22,551 bases of DNA from CAYZIB01 sp964478425 (GTDB lineage: Bacteria; Bacillota_I; Bacilli_A; Acholeplasmatales; WRBM01), in assembly GCA_964478425.1 (NCBI GenBank), contig CAYZIB010000016.1:1-22551 (forward strand), read 5' to 3'. The notes under the pieces are model-generated. The model did no database searches. It had not been told where the DNA came from and saw nothing but the letters and a program-made list of their open reading frames with translations. Each line of letters opens with the position of its first letter. Position 1 is the first letter of the stretch. The position numbers were made by a program, and so were the translations under genes. Below, piece after piece: positions 7,738-15,456 of the stretch.

Positions 7738-8671
7738 TAAACCACTTAGCCCTTTCATCTAATTTTTTTAATACTTCTAATACTACATCAATATCATCAA
7801 GTTTAGCACCACAAGCAAATTCATGTCCGCCTCCACCATAAGATTTAGCGATATCTAAAACAGATATATCTTTCGATCTAAATTCAGCTAAAAAACAATT
7901 ATTTTCACGATCATAAGTGAAATTTACCCAAATATTAATATTTTCAATTCCACTCATTACACTTACCATTCCTCGACTTATCGTAAATACATCGCAATCA
8001 AATTTTTGAAATACATCTAATTTATTAATTAAATATGCTACATTATTTTCTGTAACTTCAAATTTTTCAGTAAAATAAGCTTTCATTTTTTTATCACTTA
8101 ATTTTTCAACATATAAATTATCATAAATATATTTTAAATCAGCTCCACTATTAACAAGCTTACTTGCAACACCAAAAATCAATTTATCATCTACACTATA
8201 TAAAAATCTACCACTATCTGTTATAATTCCAGACATTAAAGCGGTTGCTACTTCATTATCAACAACAAAATTATTTAAATAAAGCATATTAGCTATAAGC
8301 TCTGCACAAGCAGTATAATCTTTATTAATATATTTAAAACTATAATTAATATTCGGTAAATTTTCATGATGATCAATAATTAAAACCTCTTTAGCAAGAT
8401 TATATCTATCATCACTGATCATATCACTTACAGCAACATCAACAATAATTACTAAAGCATCTGCATATAATTCATCACTAATTTGATCCATATTTCCTAA
8501 AAATTGATATTTATTCATATCACCTACTATATAAACTTCTTTATTAGGAAATGTTTTTTTTATAGATAATGCAAGTCCTTTTTGAGACCCTAATGCATCC
8601 ATATCTGGTCTTTTATGTCGATGTATTATTATTTTATTATATTCTTTAATTTTCTTTATGATTGAATCCAA
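7718..8671 (-). CDS. DHH/DHHA1 phosphoesterase, NrnA-like (copy 2)
   Basis: A 317-residue paralogue of the next gene, with the same domain order. Motif I is H19-K-R-P-D23-M-D25-x-x-GS, motif II has Asp78, DHH is at 100-102, motif IV is ITDSGRF and GGGGHEFACGA is near residue 279. All expected metal ligands remain, although motif II reads DVAV rather than DCGD. Outside the core motifs the two copies are clearly diverged, yet residues 57-72 match copy 1 without a single nucleotide difference (8456-8503 against 7507-7554). The start is TTG at 8671. An excellent AAGGAGGT lies 5 bases upstream and no ATG is suitably placed. The gap to the upstream PHP gene is 1 bp. Two active copies in one operon suggest divided substrates, for example nanoRNA and pAp. 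Confidence 0.87.
   Translation of the reverse strand: MDSIIKKIKEYNKIIIHRHKRPDMDALGSQKGLALSIKKTFPNKEVYIVGDMNKYQFLGNMDQISDELYADALVIIVDVAVSDMISDDRYNLAKEVLIIDHHENLPNINYSFKYINKDYTACAELIANMLYLNNFVVDNEVATALMSGIITDSGRFLYSVDDKLIFGVASKLVNSGADLKYIYDNLYVEKLSDKKMKAYFTEKFEVTENNVAYLINKLDVFQKFDCDVFTISRGMVSVMSGIENINIWVNFTYDRENNCFLAEFRSKDISVLDIAKSYGGGGHEFACGAKLDDIDVVLEVLKKLDERAKWFNEQKRL
8456..8503. repeat. 48-nt perfect direct repeat, copy in DHH gene 2
   Basis: Partner of 7507-7554, in the same orientation 949 bp away. It encodes residues 57-72 of the second DHH phosphoesterase. Confidence 0.95.
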
Positions 8672-8672
8672 A

Positions 8673-9500
8673 TTATACCTCCTTAATTTTCCTTAATATT
8701 TTTTTTGCATAAAATCCTTTTAATACAGAATCTCCAACATTTCCATGTTGTTTATCATCATGAAAATGAAAATCACTTCCTGCTGTATATAATATATTAT
8801 ATTTCTTAGCAATTTTTTTAAATTTTTTATAATCACCTTTTTTATTTAATGGATATATAGCCTCTATTGCATCTACAGATTTTGTATTATCTAAAATATC
8901 TTCAATTTTATTCTTTTTTAATAATGTTGGATGTGCAATACTAACAAAAGCATTATATTTTTTTAATAAGTCTATACCATCAAAAGTATTTAATTGAGTA
9001 CTTGGTACAAATGCCTTACCATTTTGTGCTAAAGGACCATAATCTTTAAATAATTCTTCTTTAGTATAATTAGGATATTTAGCTAAAATAACTTTAGCAA
9101 TATTTCCTCTAGTAATTATTTTTTTTGTATCAAAACTACTAAAAGATATGTCTATATTATAAAACTCTTTTAAATTTATAATCATTTTTTTAGTTCTTTC
9201 TTCACGCTCTAATTTAATATTATCTAAAAAATTTTTTAATGAATATAAACCATCCAATGACTTAAAATATCCAAGAACATGAACAGATTCATCATTTAAA
9301 TAAGTAGATAATTCAACCCCATAAATAATATTCACTTTGTTTTCTAATCCATATTCATAAGCTTCTTTTAAATTATTTATTGAATCATGATTTGTTATAG
9401 CTAAACAATTAACTTTTTTATTTTTAGCATAATCTATTAATTTTTTATAATCTAAATACCCATCAGAATCAGTTGTGTGTGAATGCATATCAAATTTCAT
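8673..9500 (-). CDS. PHP-domain phosphoesterase (RNase AM/TrpH-type)
   Basis: A 275-residue PHP-family enzyme. Metal ligands visible are His6/His8 in MHSHTTDSDG, His and Asp in TNHDS, Glu in GVELS, a central VHVLGYF, then SIAHP and the C-terminal GSDFHFHDD pair. The layout MHSHTxxSDG...ITxHD...GVExS...HVLGY is that of the YciV/TrpH group. Characterised members are 5'-3' exoribonucleases (RNase AM) or 3',5'-nucleoside bisphosphate (pAp) phosphatases. That chemistry overlaps with the NrnA-like enzymes encoded immediately downstream and supports a shared RNA-end or pAp turnover role. The ATG at 9500 has AAGGA 13 bases upstream and a nearer weak GAG. It overlaps the next PHP gene by 11 bp. Confidence 0.88.
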   Translation of the reverse strand: MKFDMHSHTTDSDGYLDYKKLIDYAKNKKVNCLAITNHDSINNLKEAYEYGLENKVNIIYGVELSTYLNDESVHVLGYFKSLDGLYSLKNFLDNIKLEREERTKKMIINLKEFYNIDISFSSFDTKKIITRGNIAKVILAKYPNYTKEELFKDYGPLAQNGKAFVPSTQLNTFDGIDLLKKYNAFVSIAHPTLLKKNKIEDILDNTKSVDAIEAIYPLNKKGDYKKFKKIAKKYNILYTAGSDFHFHDDKQHGNVGDSVLKGFYAKKILRKIKEV

Positions 9501-10281
9501 ATTTATACTCTTTCCTTTTTATAAAATAACTTAATTTGTTAAAACCTAATTCTTTTAATAATTTTTTATAATGACTAAAATCTTTCATGTAATGATTTAA
9601 TACATGAGCATCACTTGATAATGTAATTTTATTTCCACCTAATTTTTTATATAAATTAAGTAAATATATTAAATGTGAATCATCTTTAAATGCACTTTGT
9701 ACTTTAGTGTTAACTTCTAATGCTTTATTATTTTTAATAATAAGCTTTAATACTTCAATTATTTTTTCTTCGTATTTAGTAAAATCAAAATTATTATCAA
9801 GCTTATATATAGTTTTAAACGCATAATCAAAATGACTAAAAACATCATAATTAAAAAAATTGTTTAATCCACTAATACAATTATCCAAATAAATATTCAT
9901 CATAAAATCTAATCCATATTCTTTAAAATGATCTTCCATATAATAATCAAATTTCCCACTATCATGAATACTCATATTAATTAAATCAAAATCATATTTA
10001 TTAACTAAATCATTCATTAAATCTAGTTTATCTAATCTAAATCCAATTTCAACTCCTAAAAGAACATTTATTTTATATTTTTCACCTAATTCATTTAATT
10101 CTTTTATTAAATTAGGATAATCAACTTCCCAATTATCGTTTGTTATTACTGAATCAAACTCAATATGTTCTGTTGTTATAAAATATTTTAAATTATTTTC
10201 TTTTGCTTTTTTTATATAATTTTCTAATAATTCATTTGAATCCCTAGAATACATACTATGTACATGTTGATCATGCAACAT
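9490..10281 (-). CDS. PHP-domain protein, histidinol-phosphatase (HisJ) family
   Basis: A 263-residue PHP-family protein, similar in size to HisJ-type histidinol-phosphate phosphatases. N-terminal ligands are in HDQHVHSMYSRDS, followed by ITTEHIEFD, GVEIGFR, MSIHDSG, the central FSHFDYAF and the C-terminal LSSDAH. No histidine biosynthesis gene is in the window, so a phosphatase with another small substrate is just as possible. The start is uncertain. ATG 10281 gives the natural family N-terminus, but an in-frame TTG at 10290 sits 5 bases after AAGGA, better ribosome spacing than the ATG, and would add three residues. It overlaps the FNT gene and lies upstream of a second, differently typed PHP gene. 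Confidence 0.82.
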   Translation of the reverse strand: MLHDQHVHSMYSRDSNELLENYIKKAKENNLKYFITTEHIEFDSVITNDNWEVDYPNLIKELNELGEKYKINVLLGVEIGFRLDKLDLMNDLVNKYDFDLINMSIHDSGKFDYYMEDHFKEYGLDFMMNIYLDNCISGLNNFFNYDVFSHFDYAFKTIYKLDNNFDFTKYEEKIIEVLKLIIKNNKALEVNTKVQSAFKDDSHLIYLLNLYKKLGGNKITLSSDAHVLNHYMKDFSHYKKLLKELGFNKLSYFIKRKEYKYEI

Positions 10282-10894
10282 TATTATCAACTCTTTCCTT
10301 TAAAATATAATGAAAAAATATCGACCCTATCCCATTAGAAATTGCTACTACTAATAATAAAATTAAACTTTTTAAATTAAAACTTAAATTTAATGCAAGA
10401 TAAAACATAAGTGCAATAGAATGCTCAAATCCTGAAAGTATAAAGATCATAATCGCTACTACTACAATAAATAATTTAGATATTTCACTTATATTTTTTT
10501 TATAAGCACTTACTGCAATATAAATCATAAATCCACATAAAAACCCTTTTATAAAAGATATGAATAAATTAGTATCTAACTTTTTTAAAACAAAATTATT
10601 TAAATCATATTTTAATTCTATAGAAAGAATATTATTTAACAATAATCCCATAAAAATACAACCTAAAATATTAAAAACAAATATTAAAAAACATTCTAAA
10701 TAATTTTTTTTATCTAACATATAGCCAATTTTGCCTGTATATAAATTTAAATCAAAGACAAGTATATAATATAATCCTAATGAAAATAAAAAACTACCTA
10801 AATATTTATTTTCAATAATAACATATATAAACCCACAAATCGAAATTAATATTCCTGATAAAAACGATTTTTTTATTAAACTACTATTTTTCAT
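10271..10894 (-). CDS. Formate/nitrite transporter (FNT) family channel, short form
   Basis: A 207-residue membrane protein with about six hydrophobic segments. Family signatures are LGSFLFSLGLYYILVFDLNLYTGKIGYML in the first half, matching the FNT pattern with LNLYTGKIGY, and the C-terminal loop SGFEHSIALMFYLAL, matching the FNT motif GFEHSIANMF. FNT proteins form pentameric channels for formate, nitrite, hydrosulfide or lactate with proton coupling. At 207 residues it is clearly shorter than the usual 250-280, mainly in loops and termini, yet both halves are present. It starts with ATG 10894, with AAGGA 8 bases upstream. It overlaps the DUF5662 gene by 11 bp and the PHP gene on its other side. 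The substrate cannot be told from the sequence. Confidence 0.82.
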   Translation of the reverse strand: MKNSSLIKKSFLSGILISICGFIYVIIENKYLGSFLFSLGLYYILVFDLNLYTGKIGYMLDKKNYLECFLIFVFNILGCIFMGLLLNNILSIELKYDLNNFVLKKLDTNLFISFIKGFLCGFMIYIAVSAYKKNISEISKLFIVVVAIMIFILSGFEHSIALMFYLALNLSFNLKSLILLLVVAISNGIGSIFFHYILKERVDNNVA

Positions 10895-11483
10895 TTAATA
10901 ATTCCTTCCACGAACTAGAATATTTTAAAAAAACAACATCATCATATTTTTTGCTTATTCTATCATAAATAATTTTAGCCTTTTTAAGCTTTATTGCTTT
11001 AAATCCTTCATCATTTAAAACATTTAAAATAGTCAAAATAAACTCTTTTGTTTGAGGATGCATTAAGTAATCATGTTTTCTTTTATCAAAATAATTAATA
11101 ACTGTTGAAACACTATAATTTTTTTTATCATAAGTTTTACTTGCTGCCATAATATCACAAACATATTCTAACGCAAACTTAAAAGGAATTTTTCTTACTA
11201 CTAAACAATTTTTATCATGATCAATCCAATATTGCCAATGATGCCTATTTCTTCCTGTATGTCTTACAGCAACATGAGAAAATCCTGAATCATTTTTTCT
11301 TTCTAGAATTGTTGGAGATTGATCCCCTGTTACATATTTTACTGAATTAAAAAATTCAATAAATCCAAATTTAGATAAATCATGCATAATTCCTCTATAA
11401 ATTATTCCAACTTTAAAACAATTTATAAAAACATAATATTTATGAGTTAATATAACTTTTAAATGTTTAATTATTTTTATCAA
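10884..11483 (-). CDS. DUF5662 family protein
   Basis: A 199-residue soluble protein that I recognise as DUF5662. Conserved-looking segments are the N-terminal HLKVILTHKYYVFINCFKVG, then RGIMHDLSKFGFIEF with an HD pair, VRHTGRNRHHWQYWID with several His residues, and a C-terminal helical part. The HDLSK and HHWQYW clusters look metal-binding, as in HD-type phosphohydrolases, but that is inference. No activity is known to me for the family. The start is TTG 11483 with AAGGTGG four bases upstream, and no ATG is available near the conserved beginning. It overlaps ung by 17 bp, so translation is probably coupled. Confidence 0.75.
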   Translation of the reverse strand: MIKIIKHLKVILTHKYYVFINCFKVGIIYRGIMHDLSKFGFIEFFNSVKYVTGDQSPTILERKNDSGFSHVAVRHTGRNRHHWQYWIDHDKNCLVVRKIPFKFALEYVCDIMAASKTYDKKNYSVSTVINYFDKRKHDYLMHPQTKEFILTILNVLNDEGFKAIKLKKAKIIYDRISKKYDDVVFLKYSSSWKELLNEK

Positions 11484-12126
11484 TATTCCACCTTATTTCG
11501 CTTTGATTAGTATTTTTTAAATATTCATTAATTTTAGAAAAAGGTTTTGAACCAAAAAATCCATGATAACTTGAAAGTGGAGAAGGGTGTGCACTTTTAA
11601 TTATTAAATGATTTTTATTGGTAATTAATTTTTCCTTTTTTATCGCGTTGTTACCCCATAAAACAAAACATATATTTTCTTTAGAATCGTTTAATAATTT
11701 AATAATTTTATCTGTTAAAATTTCCCATCCTTTATTAGCATGACTTAATGGCATATTATGTCTTACAGTTAATATACTATTTAAAAGTAAAACTCCTTGA
11801 GTAGCTAGATATGTAAGGTTACCATTTTTAGTTACTTTTATATTTAAATCTTCTTCCATTTCTTTATAAATATTTAATAAACTTGGAGGAAGTTTGTTAG
11901 ATAAAACCGAAAAAGATAAGCCATGTGCTTGATTAAAATTATGATATGGATCTTGACCTAAAATTACAACTTTACATTCTTCAAATTTTGTTAATTTAAA
12001 TGCCTCAAAAATATTATCAAAATCCGGATGACAAATATAATTTTGATATTCAGATTTAACAAAATTCATCAAATCAATAAAATATTGTTCATCTTTTTCT
12101 TTGTTAAAAAAATCAAACCAAGTCAT
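11467..12126 (-). CDS. ung: Uracil-DNA glycosylase, family 1
   Basis: A 219-residue enzyme of typical length. The active-site motif GQDPYH occupies residues 57-62, with the catalytic Asp59 activating water. LLLNSILTVRHNMPLSHANKGWE is the central family block. LWGNNAIKK contains the uracil-recognising Asn region, and AHPSPLSSYHG at 179-189 is the DNA-intercalation loop with His180. Ung excises uracil arising from cytosine deamination or dUTP incorporation and starts base-excision repair. Its start overlaps the DUF362 stop by one base (TAATG), with TTGAGGT just upstream. The gene is the second in the ten-gene operon. Confidence 0.96.
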   Translation of the reverse strand: MTWFDFFNKEKDEQYFIDLMNFVKSEYQNYICHPDFDNIFEAFKLTKFEECKVVILGQDPYHNFNQAHGLSFSVLSNKLPPSLLNIYKEMEEDLNIKVTKNGNLTYLATQGVLLLNSILTVRHNMPLSHANKGWEILTDKIIKLLNDSKENICFVLWGNNAIKKEKLITNKNHLIIKSAHPSPLSSYHGFFGSKPFSKINEYLKNTNQSEIRWNIDKNN

Positions 12127-13226
12127 TATTTAACCTCAATTAATTCATAATCTTTATTTCCTAAATTAATTTTACATCCATGTTCAATTTGACTTTGCCA
12201 ATTTGTTTTAGGATGACATGATGTAAATATATCATTATCTAATACTTTTTTTACATATGTATTTTTAATAACTTCTTCTTTATTAACTAAATCAACAGAT
12301 GCTTTATCTAATGCCACAGGATCATAAGATGCTAAAATTCCAATATCAGGTACAATTGCTGCATCATTTTCAGAATGGCAATCACAATTGGGACTAATAT
12401 TCATTAAAAAATTAATATGAAAATTTGGTTTATCTTTAATTACAGCATATGCATATTCCGCAATTTTTTTATTTAAAATATCATTAGATTCACTATTTAA
12501 CATATTAATTGCTTCAAAATTACAAACTCCAATACATCTGCCACACCCTACACATTTTTCATGATTAATATTTGCTTTATTTAAATTAAAATAAATAGCA
12601 TTATGTGCACAATATTTAATACAATTTTTACAAGAAACACACTTATTATGATCTATAACTGGTTTCCCAGTTCTGTGCATTTCCATTTTTCCTGATCTAG
12701 AACCAGATCCCATTCCAAGATTTTTAATTGCTCCACCAAATCCTGTTGCTTCATGACCTTTAAAATGGTTCATTGATATAATAATATCTGCATCATTTAT
12801 AGCTCTACCAATTTTAGCTTTTTTAACATATTCTAAATTTATATCAATTATTGATTCATCATTTCCTTTTAACCCGTCTGCAATTATAACATTAGCATTT
12901 GTTTGAAATGGACTAAACCCATTTTCGTAAGCAACATCTATATGTTCTAAAGCATTTTTTCTTCTACCAACATATAATGTATTACAATCAGTTAAAAAAG
13001 GATATCCATTTAATTCTTTAACTAAATCAACAATAACCTTAGTATAATTACTTCTTATATAAGAAAGATTCCCCGGTTCACCAAAATGAATTTTAATCGC
13101 AACAAATTTATTATTAAAATCAATATCTTTTATATTTGCCGCTAAAACTAACTTTTTTAATTTTTGTAGTAAATTAACTCCTGGCTTACATCTTAAATTT
13201 GTATAATAAACTTTTGATTTTTCCAT
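12126..13226 (-). CDS. DUF362 protein with two 4Fe-4S clusters
   Basis: A 366-residue protein. The N-terminal DUF362 domain contains VAIKIHFGEPGNLSYIRSNY and FLTDCNTLYVGRR, then the Gly-rich GGAIKNLGMGSGSRSGK. Two ferredoxin-type cysteine sets follow, CVSCKNCIKYC and CVGCGRCIGVC, each with a C-x2-C-x2-C-x3-C pattern fitting 4Fe-4S clusters. The C-terminus is again DUF362-like (DIGILASYDPVALDKASVDLVN). DUF362 ferredoxin proteins are widespread in anaerobes but lack a settled function, and redox or electron transfer is likely. Start: ATG 13226 with GGAGG five bases upstream. The in-frame ATG at 13238 overlaps that ribosome site. It is the first gene of the operon. Confidence 0.9.
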   Translation of the reverse strand: MEKSKVYYTNLRCKPGVNLLQKLKKLVLAANIKDIDFNNKFVAIKIHFGEPGNLSYIRSNYTKVIVDLVKELNGYPFLTDCNTLYVGRRKNALEHIDVAYENGFSPFQTNANVIIADGLKGNDESIIDINLEYVKKAKIGRAINDADIIISMNHFKGHEATGFGGAIKNLGMGSGSRSGKMEMHRTGKPVIDHNKCVSCKNCIKYCAHNAIYFNLNKANINHEKCVGCGRCIGVCNFEAINMLNSESNDILNKKIAEYAYAVIKDKPNFHINFLMNISPNCDCHSENDAAIVPDIGILASYDPVALDKASVDLVNKEEVIKNTYVKKVLDNDIFTSCHPKTNWQSQIEHGCKINLGNKDYELIEVK

Positions 13227-13247
13227 AAAAACCTCCATAATATTAAT

Positions 13248-13256
13248 ATTATAACA
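13248..13256 (-). promoter_or_regulatory. Extended -10 promoter of the ten-gene operon
   Basis: The minus strand reads TGTTATAAT, an extended -10 (TGN + TATAAT), 22 bases upstream of the DUF362 start codon. The -35 position carries no consensus hexamer but falls at the edge of the 20-bp palindrome. Confidence 0.6.
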
Positions 13257-13271
13257 TATTTTATAATTTTT

Positions 13272-13291
13272 TTTATACTTATAAGTATAAA
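13272..13291. promoter_or_regulatory. 20-bp perfect palindrome, possible operator
   Basis: TTTATACTTATAAGTATAAA is its own reverse complement. It sits in the 117-bp divergent space between the DUF362 operon and the phasin-like gene, over the expected -35 region of the minus-strand promoter. A dimeric repressor site is one explanation. A short transcribed hairpin is less likely given the absence of a loop. Confidence 0.45.
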
Positions 13292-13343
13292 TATATTTTT
13301 ATTTTTTATTTTTTGATGTAAAATATAAATAGAGGTGATTAAA

Positions 13344-13865
13344 ATGAAATTAGATTTAAGTAACGAATTAAAAAATGTTTTTTTAGCAGGAGTTGGAGCT
13401 ATTGCAATCACATATGAAAAATCTAAAGAATTAATAGATGAATTAGTTAAAAAAGGTGATTTAACTTTACAACAAGGAAAAGTTTTAAATGAAGAATTAA
13501 AAAGAAAAACTAAAGAAAAAAAAGATGACATTTTAAAAAATACTTCAAATAATTTTGATTCTTTATCACATAAAGCAAGTGAACAAATTAAAAAAATAAA
13601 AGATCAGTTAACTAAACTAGAAGAAAAATTAGATAAAACTGATAACAACAACGAAGAATTAAAAAAAGAATATGAAGAATTAAAGAAAAAAGCAAAAGAA
13701 AAAACAGATGATATCTTAAAATATGTATCAAATAATGTTGATTCTTTATTAAATAAAGCAAATGAACAAATCAATAAATTAAAAGATCAATTAAATAAGC
13801 CAGAAGAAAATTTGGATGAAACTAATAATAACAATGAAGAAGAAAAACAAGAACACGAAGAATAG
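13344..13865 (+). CDS. Phasin-like coiled-coil protein with duplicated module
   Basis: A 173-residue, highly charged, helical protein. Residues 1-45 resemble the poly(hydroxyalkanoate) granule-associated/phasin-like family found next to UbiB-type kinases in Bacillota (a hydrophobic LKNVFLAGVGAIAITYEKS followed by LVKKGDLTLQQGK). The remainder is Lys/Glu-rich coiled coil made of two copies of a ~61-residue unit: KTKEKKDDILKNTSNNFDSL and the matching KAKEKTDDILKYVSNNVDSL, 61 residues apart. It contains no cysteine or tryptophan and no signal peptide. PHA synthesis genes are not present, so it more likely is a membrane- or lipid-surface binding helper for the kinase-like protein encoded next. 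ATG 13344 follows AGAGGTGAT. The upstream GTG at 13335 lies inside that site. Confidence 0.75.
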   Translation: MKLDLSNELKNVFLAGVGAIAITYEKSKELIDELVKKGDLTLQQGKVLNEELKRKTKEKKDDILKNTSNNFDSLSHKASEQIKKIKDQLTKLEEKLDKTDNNNEELKKEYEELKKKAKEKTDDILKYVSNNVDSLLNKANEQINKLKDQLNKPEENLDETNNNNEEEKQEHEE

Positions 13866-13874
13866 AATAAATGA
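13509..13874. repeat. Tandem duplication inside the phasin-like gene
   Basis: The unit beginning at 13509 is repeated with period 183 bp (61 codons) from 13692. Alignment is without a visible gap through most of the unit. Many synonymous differences indicate an old duplication. The second unit runs to the end of the gene and fades there. Confidence 0.75.
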
Positions 13875-15456
13875 AATTATAAAAATTTTATTAAAACACA
13901 AAGTTTTATTAGGAATAAGCCCTATAAAATTAAGGGAAATATTAGAAGAACTTGGACCTACATATATTAAAATTGGTCAAATTTTATCTTTAAGAGAAGA
14001 TTTACTTGGAAGTGAATATACTAAAGAACTTTCAAAATTACAATCTAATGTTCCTGCAATAAGTTTTACAGAAATAAAAGAAATCTTTTATAATGAATAT
14101 AATTTAAATATTGAAGATATTTTTTCATCGTTTGATGAATTACCAATTGGTTCTGCTTCAATTAGTCAAGTTCATAAAGCAATTTTAAAAGATGAAACAA
14201 AGGTTGTAGTAAAAATACAACGACCTAATCTTTATGAAACATTAAAAAATGATTGTATTTTATTAAAAAAAGCTATTCAAATAATAAAATTAACAAATAA
14301 TACTACTGCTTTATCATTAGATATTATTATTGATGAAATGTATATGATTCTTTTAGAGGAAATTAATTTTAATAAAGAATTAAATAACATTGAAAAATTT
14401 AAAGAATTAAATAAAAATATTAAATATATTGATTTTCCTAAAACATATAAAAAATATTCCAACGAAAAAATTTTAATAATGGAATATATAGAAGGATTCA
14501 AATTAAACGATTTTGATAATTTAATAAATAACGGATACGATTTAAAGGAAATTGCCAGTAAATTATGCGAAAATTTTTGTAAGCAAATATTAGACGATGG
14601 ATTTTTTCATGCAGATCCCCATTATGGTAATTTAGTTATAAGAGATGGAAAAATACTTTTTTTAGATATGGGAATGGTAGGTAAACTTACAAATAACGAT
14701 TTACTTCAAGTAAAAAAAATTGTTTATGCTATATTAGAAAATGATATAACTAGTCTAAAAGAAATAATTTTAAATTTATGTAAAACAACAAATGAAAAAG
14801 ACTCATTAATAAATCATCCAAAACTTTATTCTTCGTTAAATGAATTTGTTGAAAAATATAGTAATATGAATATGAAAGATATGGATATATCTAATTTAAT
14901 TTTTGATATTTTAAAAATAACAAAAGAACATGAATTGAGTTTACCTAATGGATTTTCTTTATTAGGAAGAGCTATAATAACAATGCAAGGAGTTATTAAA
15001 GATTTAGATCCTGAAATAAACTTAATTGATGTTTTAAAATCTCATATTAAAAGCAGTTTTTTACAAGATTTTGACTTAAATAATGAATTAAAACAAATTA
15101 CAAAATCTATTTATTCATCTTCAAAAAAAATGCTTGATATACCATCTCAATTTTCTGATTTTTTAAAATCAACTAATAAAGGTCATACTAAATTAAATGT
15201 TGAACTTTCATCAGATGCTAATCTTGCTAAATCATTTGATAAAATTGTGGATAAATTAATTATTGCATTTATTCTTGGAGTTAGTATTTTAGGTTCAAGT
15301 ATTTTATGTACTACTAATATGAATCCTAAATTTTTAGGAATTCCTTTAATTGGAATTTTAGGATTTTTAATATCTTTTATTTTTGGTATAATTCTTTTAT
15401 TCAAAATTATTAATATAAGAATAAAATTTTTTAAGAATAATAATAAAAAAGGTTAA
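13834..15456 (+). CDS. ABC1/UbiB/AarF family atypical kinase-like membrane protein
   Basis: A 540-residue UbiB-family protein. The KxGQ motif (KIGQ, residues 46-49) is in the N-terminal extension. The Ala-rich nucleotide loop is GSASISQVHKA (106-116), and the catalytic Lys127 is in VVVKIQRP. EINFNKELNN, FHADPHYGNL and LDMGMVG complete the kinase-like core, with DMG where DFG is common. Two hydrophobic segments end the protein. The family binds ATP at the membrane and supports quinone or other lipid metabolism. Whether it phosphorylates a protein or small molecule is unsettled. No quinone synthesis gene is nearby. The start is uncertain: ATG 13834 gives a natural N-terminus and overlaps the phasin-like gene by 32 bp without a good ribosome site, suggesting translational coupling. 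An in-frame ATG at 13816 is also possible. Confidence 0.9.
   Translation: MKKKNKNTKNRINEIIKILLKHKVLLGISPIKLREILEELGPTYIKIGQILSLREDLLGSEYTKELSKLQSNVPAISFTEIKEIFYNEYNLNIEDIFSSFDELPIGSASISQVHKAILKDETKVVVKIQRPNLYETLKNDCILLKKAIQIIKLTNNTTALSLDIIIDEMYMILLEEINFNKELNNIEKFKELNKNIKYIDFPKTYKKYSNEKILIMEYIEGFKLNDFDNLINNGYDLKEIASKLCENFCKQILDDGFFHADPHYGNLVIRDGKILFLDMGMVGKLTNNDLLQVKKIVYAILENDITSLKEIILNLCKTTNEKDSLINHPKLYSSLNEFVEKYSNMNMKDMDISNLIFDILKITKEHELSLPNGFSLLGRAIITMQGVIKDLDPEINLIDVLKSHIKSSFLQDFDLNNELKQITKSIYSSSKKMLDIPSQFSDFLKSTNKGHTKLNVELSSDANLAKSFDKIVDKLIIAFILGVSILGSSILCTTNMNPKFLGIPLIGILGFLISFIFGIILLFKIINIRIKFFKNNNKKG

Noticed and set aside
13193..13531. Minus-strand open frame of 112 codons across the divergent promoter region
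   Set aside because: It overlaps the real DUF362 and phasin-like genes in another frame, covers the palindrome and promoters, has a low-complexity translation and no ribosome site.
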